Below, one piece after another: positions 37,682 to 49,985 of a DNA stretch of 64,000 bases. The first letter of the stretch is position 1; each line of letters starts with the position of its first letter. The position numbers and the translations under genes were made by a program. The stretch lies in the NCBI GenBank assembly GCA_008973525.1, contig WACJ01000072.1:372001-436000 (forward strand), read 5' to 3'. This DNA is from Stenopsyche tienmushanensis (taxonomy: Eukaryota; Arthropoda; Insecta; Trichoptera; Stenopsychidae). The notes under the pieces were generated by a model. It had not been told where the DNA came from. It saw only the letters and a program-made list of their open reading frames with translations, and did not search any database.

Positions 37682-39689
37682 GGACCATACGAAAATATTT
37701 CAATTGATGAACGATTCATTCCCTCAAAAGCTCGATAATGCCGATGTTAAAATGAAAACATATGCATCCAGTACAATTGTGCCTCAAGAGAAATAATATT
37801 CCAACGCCACTGTCCAATTAAAGAAATATTTATTCAGAGCAACAATGCTTTTCAGTACATAACTGTATCTAAATAGCTGAAAATATTCACAGTTATCTGT
37901 TTGAGAATGCAATAAAACAGCCGATTCAAAAATAAAACATTAATTAGCATAATCAACGCTATCTAAATCCATAATGTTATTTAAAAGCAAATCTATTCGG
38001 AAGATCTTCAGTCATCAGTGACGCAAATCGTCGAATGATTAACACTTGAATGAAAACGTAAAATGTGCACACATTTTAAAATAGCCGAGCGAAAATAAAA
38101 TTTTCATCAGCGCTTTTTTTTCCGAAACAATTTCGCATGAGTAACAAACGTATATTCTTCGAGTTCGGTCATACGAAGATATGGAAATTCCGATACGCGA
38201 TACTTCCTCATTTTTCCCATGCATTCTATGATGAACACGACGAGCATATTAATCGAAGCACACTTCATAATATAGGATAAAGTTAAGCTTCTGAATTATC
38301 AATCAAAAAGTTAGCGAACCCGGTGAAAGTTACGAGCGTAACTATCGTATTTCTATACACGGATTAGTATACTCTAGATATGGACTTCATAACGAATTCA
38401 TTAATTTAGTCGTTCGCCCACAAAATATCAAAAACTGTTTGGATTTTCGGAAAACTCGGAAGTCGTTAAAGTTAAATATTCAATTAGCCACATCCGTGAG
38501 CGGGGATGTTTGGTTTGGAAATCGATATGGTGTGCTATTTTTAATTTAAAAAAAGAGATCAACACTGGAGTGTCGTGATCGTGTTTTGTAGCCACAATAG
38601 CCAAAGAATGGAATATTTTAAATATGACGTAAGATGGATGAGCAATAAAGATAACCAAAATGGTCGGACTCGCAATTCATACAAATGTACTAGTAATTTC
38701 CTCGTTTTGGCGTGTTTAATTAATCAAATGAAAATTCGGTTTTGCAGATGATTTTATGCAATATAAATATAATTTCTGATCGTCGTGTTTACATGACTTA
38801 AAAATCCCCTTAATTGAGCATTTTCGATAATCCTAATGTATTTATGCCTAAATATTTCATATCACAACTAAAGGGTCATCCAAATCAATAAACAAAATTG
38901 TCGTATCTGAGGTGATGAAACTATTCCCTTCTTAACCCTTTGAAACCGGGGAACATACACCCTATGCTCTAATGTAAATTCAATTTTCTGTTAGCTCCGC
39001 CGATGCATATAACAAGTTTGATAATGAACCAGGTTTAATAAATGAACCTTAACACTGTTGATAGAACACAATATTCCTTCATTTCTTGTTCAACATGCAT
39101 GATATATAATTAAAAGGACAGGGTTACCGCGCAAGCCTGCCAGTTTACTTCTGAAGAAGTAGATTTTGCAAAGGAGTGCTGATATTTGACTAATGACGCC
39201 ACGCCATAACAGTCAAGAGGGAATAACAATATTGGTCAATGATTAAAATTATGCGAATATCTTAATTATCAAAACAAACGCCTGCTCTCAAGACAACACA
39301 AACGAAAGTCGTCTTATCTTTGCTGAAAGAGCTTAATTACCTGTCCGACGATATCGATTACAGTCAATTATACCTAAATTTTATGACGGTTAAAAGATTC
39401 TTTAAAATATGATTTTTTCTTGAAAAATAAGTATGAGCATTAACGATTTTTTATAAAAATATATTGAGGGTCTTTAGACGTGTAGGGGTACCTTTACTGC
39501 ACGACATTGCCATTGATGCACGATTATACGATGAAACACAACACAACCTTCTCTGTCTCATGATTTCCGGTCCGATAGGGTTAAATACCGCCCTCTCAAA
39601 TTTGTTGGTAGTGAACTTTAAAAAACAACATAAACTTGAACCCAAATCCCCAGAAATTGCGATAGCGAAATGCCATTATTTATCAAATA
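37682..39689. other. No recognised gene; one TTAA-type motif
   Basis: TTAACCCTTTGAAACCGGGG at 38932 resembles other TTAA-type ends but has no clear partner. The frame 39464-39724 plus (86 codons) reads into the Helitron-like element and has no known domain. Confidence 0.45.
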
Positions 39690-39969
39690 CTAGCGAATAC
39701 CCGACATGCGCTGCAATGACATAAGCGCTTAATAATTATTTGAAAAGAAACACGGTAGTTTATTGCTTCAGATCACGTGTAGCGCGAGCTAAACTTCATT
39801 TCACCAGAACAATATGCGCCAACACGGTGCATCCATACAATATTTTTACTATGCCTGTGTTATTCCCGCAAGTGTAATAGTAAGTTGACAAAGTTTTATC
39901 GCATTCGGATGAACGGTATGGCAGCACATTCACATACGAACAAACAGCAATTATTTTTTATATATCAGA
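39690..39969 (-). mobile_element. Helitron-like non-autonomous element, complete copy
   Basis: On the minus strand the 280 bp element starts TCTGATATATAAAAA and ends in CTAG, and the flanks are A (5') and T (3'), as expected for Helitron insertion between A and T. Just before the end is a short hairpin, GCGCAT-GTCGGGT-ATTCGC. The body shares TGTTTGTTCGTATG, CCATACCGTTCATCCG, GCGATAAAACTTTGTC and CGCGCTACACGTGA with copies at 35234, 37510 and 62385. There is no inverted repeat and no target duplication. It has no coding capacity. Confidence 0.6.
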
Positions 39970-42195
39970 TTATTAAGCATTTGGGTATATACTTTTGTTA
40001 AAAACTCAATTGGAGAAAATCGATCAAGCTCTCAAATTTATTAGCACAATATTATTTCCATAAAACTTGAACCCCAATCATTAGCAATAAAAATATGGGG
40101 ACTTGTCCCAAAGTATCCCCAATCGATAATGACATCTTTGGAACAACATCAAGCATTTCAGTTAAACCTCATCCTCTTCAAAGGGGAATCGATTTCCAAA
40201 ATTGTTATGTTGTGTCATTGAATAATTATCTAATGCACTTTTCAAATCGCGGTAAGACATTTTTGAATCGGCTTAACTTCCCAAAACGTCGAAATGTCAA
40301 TCGTTAAAAATATCCTTAACGGTCACAATATCACATATTAAAAAATTTACAAGACATATATATCAAAATGACCATTAATCACATATGCATGACAATCATG
40401 TCACAGGATGTTTTATTTTAGTCATACAATGATGAGTCGACCCGTCAAAATATCAATATGTTACGAAGCTCTGGTAAAATCCACAACATGACTTCTGAGA
40501 CCGAAGAACTCAACGACACTATATTTTTTTACAATATGAGAATCTGATTAAATATTTTCATACACTTTCGATAAACCAATAAAACAGGTGGAACGATCTA
40601 TGGCCGTTGGCGGCGTGCAACTGACGTTCAACAAACAGAAAGTTGTGAATGAATCCGAAGACGATAATAATAATCTATGCGCGTTCTAATGAAGTACTCG
40701 GGAGGCACGCCGCGAAGAAAAAAAAGCACGATCATCGACGGATATTCCCGGATTCCTCCAGAGAGAAGACGTCTGCGTCGTAGCGGGGGTGTCCCAGAAT
40801 AGATCGAATGAATCAGGCACGTGCTCGTGTTACGATCGAAGGAGTAGCATCGCATGAATTCTTCGAAATGAATCGGGAATTAATTGCCGAACGACAATCG
40901 CATCAGCTCAAAGCTCAAAGGATTCTGCCCGGGGGGTGCCAAAATCCACCAGAAGACATGTGCTCATACTTTGAAGCAATCTATTGAATGCTAATATACA
41001 ACATTGAATTGCTACATAGCACCTTTGAGTACAGCATCTATGCATCGAAGGCCTGAATAATGCATCCCATTGGGTTTGAAACGTTAATCCTATGTGCAAT
41101 ATGCATAAATTAAACATGGTCTATTTATACAAAGTTCAAAACGTATGAGATTGTTTACACACTTAATGTGTTATGATAATCCGCATACAGTTCAAAGCAG
41201 CTAGCTGTCAAGGAAAGTCTGTCTCTAATTTCTTAAGATCTCCCTCGATACCAGCTCTTCAAACAATTCAACAATTACACGAAAGAAGACATGCATTTTA
41301 TACAATATTTTACACGACAATTGTACGATAATCATGATGATGACTTGAAAGTCGTTTACGGGCAAAACGTTGACAAATTACGTTCGGATCCTTCGGTCAA
41401 GAATTTTTTGGACGAATCCCTAGATAATTTGGAACAGCCTCTACACGTGTTTCCATCATTGCTAAAATTATTAAAATCTAAAAGCCATACACGGTTATTA
41501 GATCATGACGCCAAAATCGATGAATATTCATGAAGTTGCGGTAATATACGTTATGTGCACCCACCGATATACCAGACGCTATATCAGCTGTGTGGTTCTC
41601 GAATTTACGACAGCTAATAAATACACGAATTAACAGAAGTACGAATAGTAAACGAGGCAAGGCGTTATCATATAACATAAAGAAAATTTATACAATTTGA
41701 TACATTTTCATAACCGATCAAAAATGGAGGAATTTTAATTATAATCATCGCACACATAAATATTTCATCAGACATGAGCGCCCATAAGCACCGTTGAAAA
41801 GGAACAGCGCTCCCGCTATTGAGGGTTGATCGTTTTATGTTTGCTTTTAAATCCGGGAGCGAATAATTTATCAAACAATGAAAACCTACTCGATGTTAAC
41901 CCTTTGGCAACTATCTCCAAAAGTCAACAAGCTCAGGTATCACATTAATCGATTAAATAAATTCCATGATTTTAGCAGGGACGTCATTTTGGGTGAACAA
42001 ATGGAGAAAAATACCCCCCCCCCCTCCTAGATATTTTATCACCCAAAGAGAGAATATATAAATATAAAATTGAGTTTATTTTCAATATTAAACATGTTTT
42101 ACATAATTTAATTTAAAAATAAAATATGTAATAAAAAGTATGTCCACGTATTTTTTTCGACTTCTTAATTCTGGTGCACCGCCACTTTTTCCCCC
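39970..42195. other. No recognised gene; C-run
   Basis: The plus frame 41291-41533, one stop, then 27 further codons in the same frame (to 41614) is the most coding-like piece but matches nothing I know. The frame 40095-40307 is likewise unidentified. TTAACCCTTTGGCAAC at 41896 is a TTAA-type motif without a partner. A run of C residues lies at about 42013-42025. Confidence 0.4.
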
Positions 42196-42240
42196 ATGAT
42201 CAAAAGTGCACCGTGACTTCAAAAAGGTTGAGAGCCACTG
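42196..42240 (-). repeat. Solo hAT-like terminal end
   Basis: Read on the minus strand, the sequence begins CAGTGGCTCTCAACCTTTTT and continues GAAGTCACGGTGCAC. CAGTGG..CTCAACC is the start of many hAT-family transposons. The adjoining octamer outside the end is AAATAAAG, a possible target duplication, but I found no second end. Confidence 0.45.
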
Positions 42241-42289
42241 AAATAAAGATTAGCATGCATCAAATTATTTTTTCCGATACAGCGTTCTA

Positions 42290-42540
42290 AAATAATTATT
42301 CGTTCGACCCGAATGCGTAGAACACAGGAAGAACAAAGATAGCGGACCGCGGGAAGACGCGTTCATCCCGCCGGTTCCCCGGCGGTCTCGCGACTGGCGT
42401 CTTTCTTTGCGTACAAATTAAAGATCTTGACCGAGAACCATATTTTTCCTCCTCTGAGAAATCACCGCAATCTTGAAACGTACGCGTGGAGGGCGGGCAT
42501 AATCTGGGACTCTAACACCCCGGCCTCTACATAGCAATTT
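42290..42540. other. GC-rich island, LTR-like at most
   Basis: The block has GC-rich hairpins (CCGCCGGTTCCCCGGCGG), an ATTAAAG signal-like string at about 42417 and a CTCTAACA string at about 42515. These could be the remains of an LTR, but no second copy, start point or target duplication is visible. Confidence 0.2.
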
Positions 42541-42559
42541 CTTATCGATAAGCTAAGAT

Positions 42560-43576
42560 TACAATTTCAAGCTCTTCTTTTAGAAGCAAATCGCGAATAC
42601 TCGAATAAGATATATTAGTTTCCCTGAACTACACACTTCTTGATTATCTAAACACGAAAAAGCTTCAGAATGTGTAGGATCAATATCTCCCCTCTCGCAA
42701 ATATCTTCTTCGTCTTCTCGACCTTGATCTTCTGAGGCAGATATTTCTTTTTAATTTGGAATCCAGGATCGTTTGCATCGCAATTTAACCACTCGCATTT
42801 CATCGCATTCAGCGCATATATAAATTTGTGCTATTGCCTTCCGCAATGACTCCTATATCAGGTTCTACCGCGTTCCTGGAACTTACTAAAGGTCTTTTCA
42901 AAATTTTATTTCGTGATTTTTATCAAAGTTGACACATCTAAAGAATTCCAACTATCTGCTGCAATGTTGCAATAACATATTAAATTTATTTTCTTGTGGA
43001 AGCTGATAACGGTTTCTTCATTGTTTTCGTCTGCGCTACTAGCAATAATCATCAAAGAATCTGATTTATAGAACGTTTGAATATTTCTATTACACCATGA
43101 TCCATCGGTTGTATCGACGTGCCATTTCGTGGAAGAAATTTTACCTTTTTTACATTTCATCGATCTGGTTTAAATTTTCTATAGATGGATGGGAAAGTGC
43201 ATTTTCTAGTAATAATAATGTTTTCCCGCTTTTATCTATGGAGTTTTGATATTTCTTTTTTTCATACCATCATTTAAAAACTTTACCATCTGAGGTTCTT
43301 TGATTTTCCAATGACAAGCAGTGACAGTCTATGTCTGTCTGCTGCATTTGCACACACCATTATAGTGACACGTTCTTTACTAGTTTTGTACCCAGGTGAA
43401 GTATTTTTCAATATGTTGTATTCAGGTTCCAATTTAGCATAATTGAAGAAGATCAAGAACAAAAGTATACAACTCTCGATGTAAACGATTTCAAGGCTTA
43501 TGTACTTTATGAAAGCATATCGGATTGAGTGTATCCTCGTCCTAATATCGATCGATACATTTTGATGAAATGTCAT
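42560..43576 (-). pseudogene. pogo/Tigger-type transposase relic
   Basis: On the minus strand, reading from 43576 down: a block with SPGYKTSKERVTIMVCANA and HRLSLLVIGKSK, then (after a stop) GKTLLLLENALSHPS, then WCNRNIQTFYK, an AADSWNSL block, and WLNCDANDPGF near the C-terminus. These are the successive landmarks of the DDE_1 domain of pogo/Tigger/jerky-type transposases and their C-terminal tail. The second catalytic residue position (normally D in LLLDNAPSH) reads E. The N-terminal CENP-B-like DNA-binding region and the first catalytic Asp are not recognisable. Several stops and shifts show it is dead. Flanking terminal repeats were not found. Confidence 0.85.
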
Positions 43577-44156
43577 TTACATAAAACTAATTAATTATAT
43601 TTTTATCAAATTACATGCCATAAAATGAAGTATAGACACGTTTTCAGCCAGATAAATAGATTAGATATGAAGCGGAACGCGTTGAACGCAAAGAAAATGA
43701 AGCTACACCATAATGCCGGCTAAAAACCAAAATCATTTCTACGCCATTTTTTACAGCGCACCAATTATGTATCTCAATTAAGTAACATAGTTTATAAAAT
43801 CACTAGACGTTAACAGATCGTATGTGATTTTTGTATCCCGATGACGTCGAGAAGCGAAGAAGACAACTCCAGGCGGAGGCATCCGAGTGAGCGATCGTCA
43901 CGTACAACGAATTCTTCGACTGTTGTTTTGTACATCCGAAGACAAAATAAATGTAAAAAATGCACAATCGGCGTTTGAACCGTGTATTTATTTTTGGGCA
44001 TCCTGTCTTTTAAGCGATTACAGGTCGTATTTGATATTTACATTTGGGTAAATTTGAAGAATAAATAGAAAATTGGTTAAAAAATATGGTTAGCATTAAT
44101 TCACTTTTGTCGAGGTATGCAGATTAGACATGCCGATGATGTAGGTTCTAAATACT
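43577..44156. other. No recognised feature
   Basis: This is upstream of the pogo relic; the N-terminal transposase region might be expected here on the minus strand, but nothing recognisable remains. Confidence 0.45.
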
Positions 44157-44795
44157 GTGTCATGTCTTGCAAGCCGAGTGAAAGGGACTCGACCAGTTGT
44201 TTACTCAAATAAATTTCCTTTCACTGCATACGTCGAAGAACAACAAAGCAATTCACAATTAGCCGATGATGAGTCAATCGATCCAATCAAAATGTTAAGG
44301 CGGTCAATTACGAAGAAGCAAAAAGCGGACCAATATGCAGATGAAGTCTCTCGAACAGACTTCGTCATATCTGAATCTCGATCTTGGACGAGGAAGTAAG
44401 CAGCTCGTATGCATGAACTATGTGACCGTGACATGTTTCGTGTTGAATTGCTAACAAGATCTTCATGGCGCTCGTCCACGAGGAGTCCTCTTCGGCGCGT
44501 TAAAATACATTTTGATGCATTTCGGATGCACTCGGCGGGGAATTCTAAATTTAAGGACTCCGAGGAGAGATTTACCGTTGACACGACACACAAGGGTTTT
44601 CATCGTGAAGTTTTGAAATAACTTGACCGCCCTTCGCTTAATTTTAGACGCACCGAGACGGTGAACGATGCATTGAGTCGCTCAGCATCCGACGTGGCGG
44701 CGAAGAAGTTGACATTGTTTTTTATTCTTTCATCCACATGCTTCACGGGCAGTCGTAAAATCTTTCTCCGGCGCCGTAAAAATACACAGTTTTGA
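44157..44795 (+). pseudogene. Possible decayed coding tract, unidentified
   Basis: One frame stays open for about 213 codons with only two in-frame stops (44397-44399 and 44619-44621). The translation is charged, with Lys/Arg/Ser-rich parts and no known motif. The opposite strand is also open for 130 codons (44201-44593), and the tract has more GC than its flanks, so reduced stop frequency may be compositional. No start or splice context settles it. Confidence 0.2.
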
Positions 44796-45863
44796 TAATA
44801 AGTGCGCGATTTTGCAATTAGGCATACTTGCGAATGGATTGCGTATACGATTAGAGCATGCGAATGGCGTCATAAAACGTAAGTAGTATGCAGAAGAGCG
44901 GGCACTTCAATTTTTTCGATCGTAAATGGCGTTTATTTATGAAAAAAATGCTTTCACTGACTTCTTGATAATATATATTTTCATCGTATGTGAAATTGAA
45001 AACACACGCACGAATCAGCCAATTACAGTTTGGGAGGATCGAACGACGAGAAACGTAGGAAAGCGACACTAAAAAAACAACTCTAAATGGCATTATTTAA
45101 GCAAAAAAAGTCCGCTGTTAATGAGTTAACCACTTTAATTCTCATTCAAATATCAAAGCTCCCTTCTCAAATCGATAAGTAATTAATTACGAAATTAATA
45201 CTTTATGGGTTCAATATTGAATTTAAGAATAATACACTAAATATGCAAAATGAGTATTTCGCCCAGTGTGTTTATGATATCAGTCTAATTTATCAGCCAC
45301 GAACAGTTCGCTGCAAAATTAACCCTTTTCCAATATCCATTAGAGTATAATGAACACAGAATTTACAATTCAAACATTCATGCATATTCAAATAAGTACT
45401 TACATTAAAATAAAATTATATTCGCTTATATTGTCATACTTAAACAAACAATTGCAACAATATAATGATTCATAAGTTTCCGACCTATTTTTGAGCAAAA
45501 ATCGGATCTATCATACTGAAGAATGATCATTCGTTCTATACTTTAAAATAATGGTAGCATTTCTTGAAGCCTTTCGTTAAATTTAATTAACTGATCACTA
45601 TACCGCTTTGATATTTCTCCTGGTGTCACAATAGCTTGTAATAAATGACTTCTTATGAACCCCACCAAAAACACAAAAGCAATTTTTCAATTAATGTTGA
45701 CCTTTGGAGTGGATGTTGTTAGTTGACTAGGGTTTACCCATGACCTTTTTATTTTCTGAGTTGTAGGCCCATTTTTCGTAACCAATAAACCATAAAAATA
45801 TTTTCTTCTGTAATTTATTGCAAATTCTGATGCATGCTGTTTAATTTAAACATAAATAACCAG
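44796..45863. other. No recognised gene; one TTAA-type motif
   Basis: TTAACCCTTTTCCAATATCC occurs at 45319 without an identified partner. Short frames only. Confidence 0.45.
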
Positions 45864-46283
45864 AGCCGTGACGAGGGTATGAAGCACCTGTGGCAAGTAT
45901 CTATCTTGCGCCCTAAAAGAGGACGGAGTGGCCACAAGGTCTGTGTGTCCATCTGGTCCACTATTCGGACCGCATTACGAATGAGCGCCTCGCGATTGGA
46001 CGCCATACTCGAACATATCTACAGAACGATTACGAACTCTCATTACAAAACGAAGTTGTCCGTAGAAGACTGATCGGGAGAGTTGTTTGTCTTTATTGCG
46101 GGCTTATGCCGACTGGGTTGGCCGAATGTTTAAGCGATAACGAAGAAAAGAGGAGTCAATGAGTGTTGATTCGTGTAAAGTAGAATAGTCAAGTAAAATA
46201 AAAACCACGTATTCTGTGTTTTACACCCCAAGCCCAGTTGCACCCGTGGCGGGCGCCCGCTTTTTCACCTCCTTGTTACAGCC
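45864..46283 (+). mobile_element. Repeat family F900, short complete copy
   Basis: This is about 420 bp. It starts AGCCGTGACGAGGGT, and the right end read on the minus strand starts GGCTGTAACAAGGAGG: imperfect inverted ends, as in 16975-17882. Inside are the F900 landmarks (AAAAGAGGACGGAGTGG, GAATGAGCGCCTCGC, GGGCTTATGCCG, CCCAAGCCCAGTTGC, GGCGGGCGCCCGC). The mariner segment of the long copy is absent, so this is a deletion derivative. No target duplication is evident. Confidence 0.65.
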
Positions 46284-46341
46284 GTTTAAATAACATGTTT
46301 TACTGAATATAGGTTTTACTGAACTATTTTCTTCCTTCCTT

Positions 46342-46868
46342 CTAACCATTTCCGGTCCTATGTCGAATCTCATTCGATATCGATTTTTACCGCGTGGCTC
46401 TCATGTCGAATGTCATTCGACATTTTTTTTTCATCGTTAGTATTATTGAGTTAAAATGCAACGCAACATTTTTTTACTTGCATCTATTAGAACAGTATGT
46501 TGACCATAGGTTAAATGATTTTTTTGCTTATTAGAATGTGTAACTGTCTACTTGGAAAGGAAACGATAGAGTCGTTTTAGGGACTCGCGCGAACATATTT
46601 TGCTAATACCGAAATTATTATACCGATTTTTAGTATTTTTTCACCAGGGAAGCACAAAGACACAGTGCGCTCTAATAGAACAATTCCCGGCGGTAGGAAA
46701 GAAAGCCTGGGCTTTGCATTGGTGAAAGCTTTGAAAATGAATTTTTACCACAAATCGAGTTTTTATTTAAAAAAAAAATGAAAATAATGGTTTCTCCTAA
46801 AATTCTGAATATCTATTGTGGAGCTGGTGGGAACAAAAAAATTTTTTTTGGGGACCGGAAAAGGTTAA
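46342..46868 (+). mobile_element. TTAA-type MITE with twin subterminal palindromes
   Basis: The left end reads CTAA-CCATTTCCGGTCC (TTAA mutated to CTAA), and the right end on the minus strand reads TTAA-CCTTTTCCGGTCC. The length is 527 bp. Near the left end are two related 21 bp dyads: ATGTCGAATctcATTCGATAT at 46360-46380 and ATGTCGAATGtCATTCGACAT at 46403-46423, the second perfect. It has no coding capacity. Class: piggyBac-type, from the TTAA boundaries. Confidence 0.65.
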
Positions 46869-49472
46869 CAAGAAACAAAACAACTTTTTAAAAGATTGCA
46901 ATGAGCTGAGGAACAGCGAGTTACAGAGTAAAATAGATAAGCATAAAGAATAACTTGGCTGTAGCATTTGTCCAAATTAAGTATTTAAATTTTCAAAATG
47001 TAGTCATAAAAACTGATCTTCAAAGGTTAATTACTTAATTAGGCCAGCACTTGTGTGTTATGAAGAAATTGATAATAAAAAGAAACGACAAACTGTCCAA
47101 ACAAAATTATCCATGTTCGTTAAAACTCACTGATGTAGCCGAAAACTTTAAGGATTCCATTTAGAAACTAGAAAAACATGTGTAGAACATAATTCTAAAT
47201 TGTTTTCAAATAAAGGACAAATTATCGGAGAGGATTAGATTTTTTCTGGATTCAAATGTCCCAATCATTAGAAGCAAACGAATATATATATATAGTAAGG
47301 ATATCAATATGATCATATATAAAAAAAAAACCAGAAACACTGTAAAATTTTACGATTATTACAACTCAAAATTGAACAAACAATGTTGTTATTAAAGGTA
47401 ATAAAAGCTATAAATGTCATTGTTCGCTGATATATACTGGATATATAAAAACTGATTGAAATATTACGAGCCCCACACTATGCAAGGACATTGCTCCATC
47501 GACAAATTTCATTCCCGTTCCTAAAAATGATCGATATTTGAAATCACGTGCAATCTACAAAAAGCGGGCTGTTCCAAAGTGGCATTTAATAAAAACAAAC
47601 TGTAAAACAAGTAGTTTATAAAAATTATTACCACCGATAAACGCGGGTATAACTGTAAAAACTGTACGTAATAGAGCAATTGGTGTATCCATCCAACTGC
47701 TGAACCGTAATTTGACAGAAGATCTTACACCCACCCGCATTTCAGTAATTACTCTAAGCAGATACGTCAAAGATGGAAAAATTCACTTTCGCGGGATCGA
47801 TGATCGATAACGCTGTTGTCAGTGCGGATTGTTTCCGAACATCCTGCCAAAATATGGCAGAGCATGTGAAAATGTGTCAAAAAAAGTAAGAAGAAACCGC
47901 GGTCGAGAACGTTGGCCAACAATCGAGCCCAAGGGCAAGGTGAATGCGCTCCAAAGTATGGCTGAGAAAAACACTCCAACGAACTGTGGCATAGTAAGCG
48001 GAAGAAGTGGAACAATGCGTTTTCGGCCAGCTGTGAAAGAAGCTCCTCCGCCTCTGGACGAAGAACACCACCACATCGGGCGTTGCCATCTAATTCTACC
48101 TCCACTAAATATCAATTAATTAAAGCCTAAATAATCCAATTGAAGCACATACGAGCTGCGTATCCACGTCCAATCGATTCAGAGCAGAAGCGTTCGAACC
48201 GTTACCGCAGTTCGTCGTCGATCGCAACGAGGTGCCAACAATAAAAACTGCCCATCAAAATGACAATATGACAGCCATTACCGTAAATCCACTTCAGATG
48301 TGCTTTCGTTCGAACACCATCGCGTGCATTTTTTATCCTACTTATTCACCAATCGACATCCAGAACATTCATTGAATGATGGATGATTTCATCGATAGAT
48401 TAGCACGTACGTGACTCGTTGAAAATACCATTCCAAATCATAAATATGGAAGGCGACATACAAATATTTTTACATTGGGACGATTCGTCCAAATATTTTT
48501 ACCATCAGTTTCGGTTATATCGGTCCAGCTTTCTTTTGACGCGTCATGGTGAAGGCCCGCCTGCAGTAACTTCTACAAATAGCCCATTGGCTCCCGGATA
48601 CGTCCTGAAGCTGCATCATCCCAGGCGACAAACCGAAATAAAATCAAACCCACCCGCTTCTTGTCGGCCCATTTCGTGCATAAATGTCAATGAGTAATTG
48701 CATTCAAGAGTAGACATCTTTATACGAGTACGCCCCCTGACGAACCACTCGGAGTTCGATATCTATAATCGTTGTGCTGGATTTGGAGTACAATTAGGAT
48801 GCATCTGAATGATTATGCGCAAATGGATTGGGGCCAAAATATCCTGCGCAATTGTAATAAGCATGAATAAATACTATATTCAAAATACATCCAACGCTTG
48901 CAATATTTAAAATAAGATATGACAATGATAATTGGCTATACATTATTGAATTGCAAGACCCGCCACTAATCCTTATAGTGCTCTACTTCATAGTTTCAAA
49001 TATACTATACAATATACCTCCAAATATATCATTCTCATTTTGCACAGTTTCAACTCTGCAATGCACTATTGGAAATCAATTTAATTAGAATTTAAAAAAA
49101 TCTTATATTTATATATTATCATATTGTATCGATCAATTATATGAGGAATTATCAAAAATATAAGACATTTGAAGAAGTTCTTAATGACAACAATTAGCTT
49201 TAAGATCCATATCGATTTTAATTTTTTACTTAACACATCTTATGGAGAGTCAGTTTAATGAATGCTTACACTTGCAGTGGGCATTTCCGCATCTTTTCAG
49301 CGCACGTCACTTTCGAGTGGGATATTTTGCACCGGAATATGTCACATTTTTTTCTAGTTTATGTTTGCGAAAGTGATTTAATAATCTAGAAAGACATTAT
49401 TTTGTCTGTGAATTTGTTCTGATATGTCTTCTAATGTCCAATATCTGCCGACTAGATAAAAAAAACATACTA
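46869..49472. other. No recognised gene or repeat
   Basis: The block 47767-48119 has more GC and is open in two minus frames and one plus frame, which again suggests a compositional effect. The plus frame 48419-48697 (92 codons) matches nothing I know. Confidence 0.4.
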
Positions 49473-49985
49473 CAGTAGACTCTCGATTATCCAGGCAAAT
49501 GCTGGGGAGGAAGAACACGAATAACTGGAAAACACGGATAATTCAAATCATCAAATTTCTACTTGGTTTCGAATACAATATCATATTTACTATAGATTTT
49601 GAGATTTTTTAAACAAATTTCTAATATCACCTCCAATTTTTCTTAAAGCTATTATATCATTATATTTAAATCCTCTTTGTTTAGCGCAATCTTATAATGC
49701 TTAAACATAATTAAACCTTTCTTCTTCCCTTGTATTGTCAATCTCATTTTCTTCCTTTTGAGTAACAAAAGAAATGATATCTGCATCATCCATGCATACA
49801 AAACCTGGATCATTTAAATCATGATCGAACCATTCCTCGATTCCTATCCAAAACCACATATTTCAGATATATCATTTGCTTCATTCGAACGAACAAGTGT
49901 TTCTAGCTTTACTTTTGACCAAGATTGTGTTATTCTATGTATAACAACATCGTCGTAAGGATCGTCGGATAGCCTTGGATGCGGG
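49473..49985 (-). mobile_element. pogo/Tigger-type element, one end plus transposase tail
   Basis: The end at 49473 reads TA|CAGTAGACTCTCGATTATCC, a pogo-type terminus next to a TA target. On the minus strand, 49985 to about 49750 encodes in broken frames ITQSWSKVKLETLV, then EEWFDHDLNDPGF and a DDADIISFV block, equivalent to the C-terminal tail of pogo/Tigger transposases and to the tail of the relic at 42560. The other terminus and the catalytic domain are missing. Confidence 0.75.

Noticed and set aside
35252..37796. Two similar predicted proteins (35252-35452 and 37527-37796)
   Set aside because: Both frames lie in copies of the Helitron-like repeat; the similarity is DNA repeat homology, with no conserved protein motif and no conserved length.
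47767..48119. Overlapping frames of 70-112 codons on both strands
   Set aside because: Local GC reduces stop codons in all frames; no strand shows a recognisable domain.
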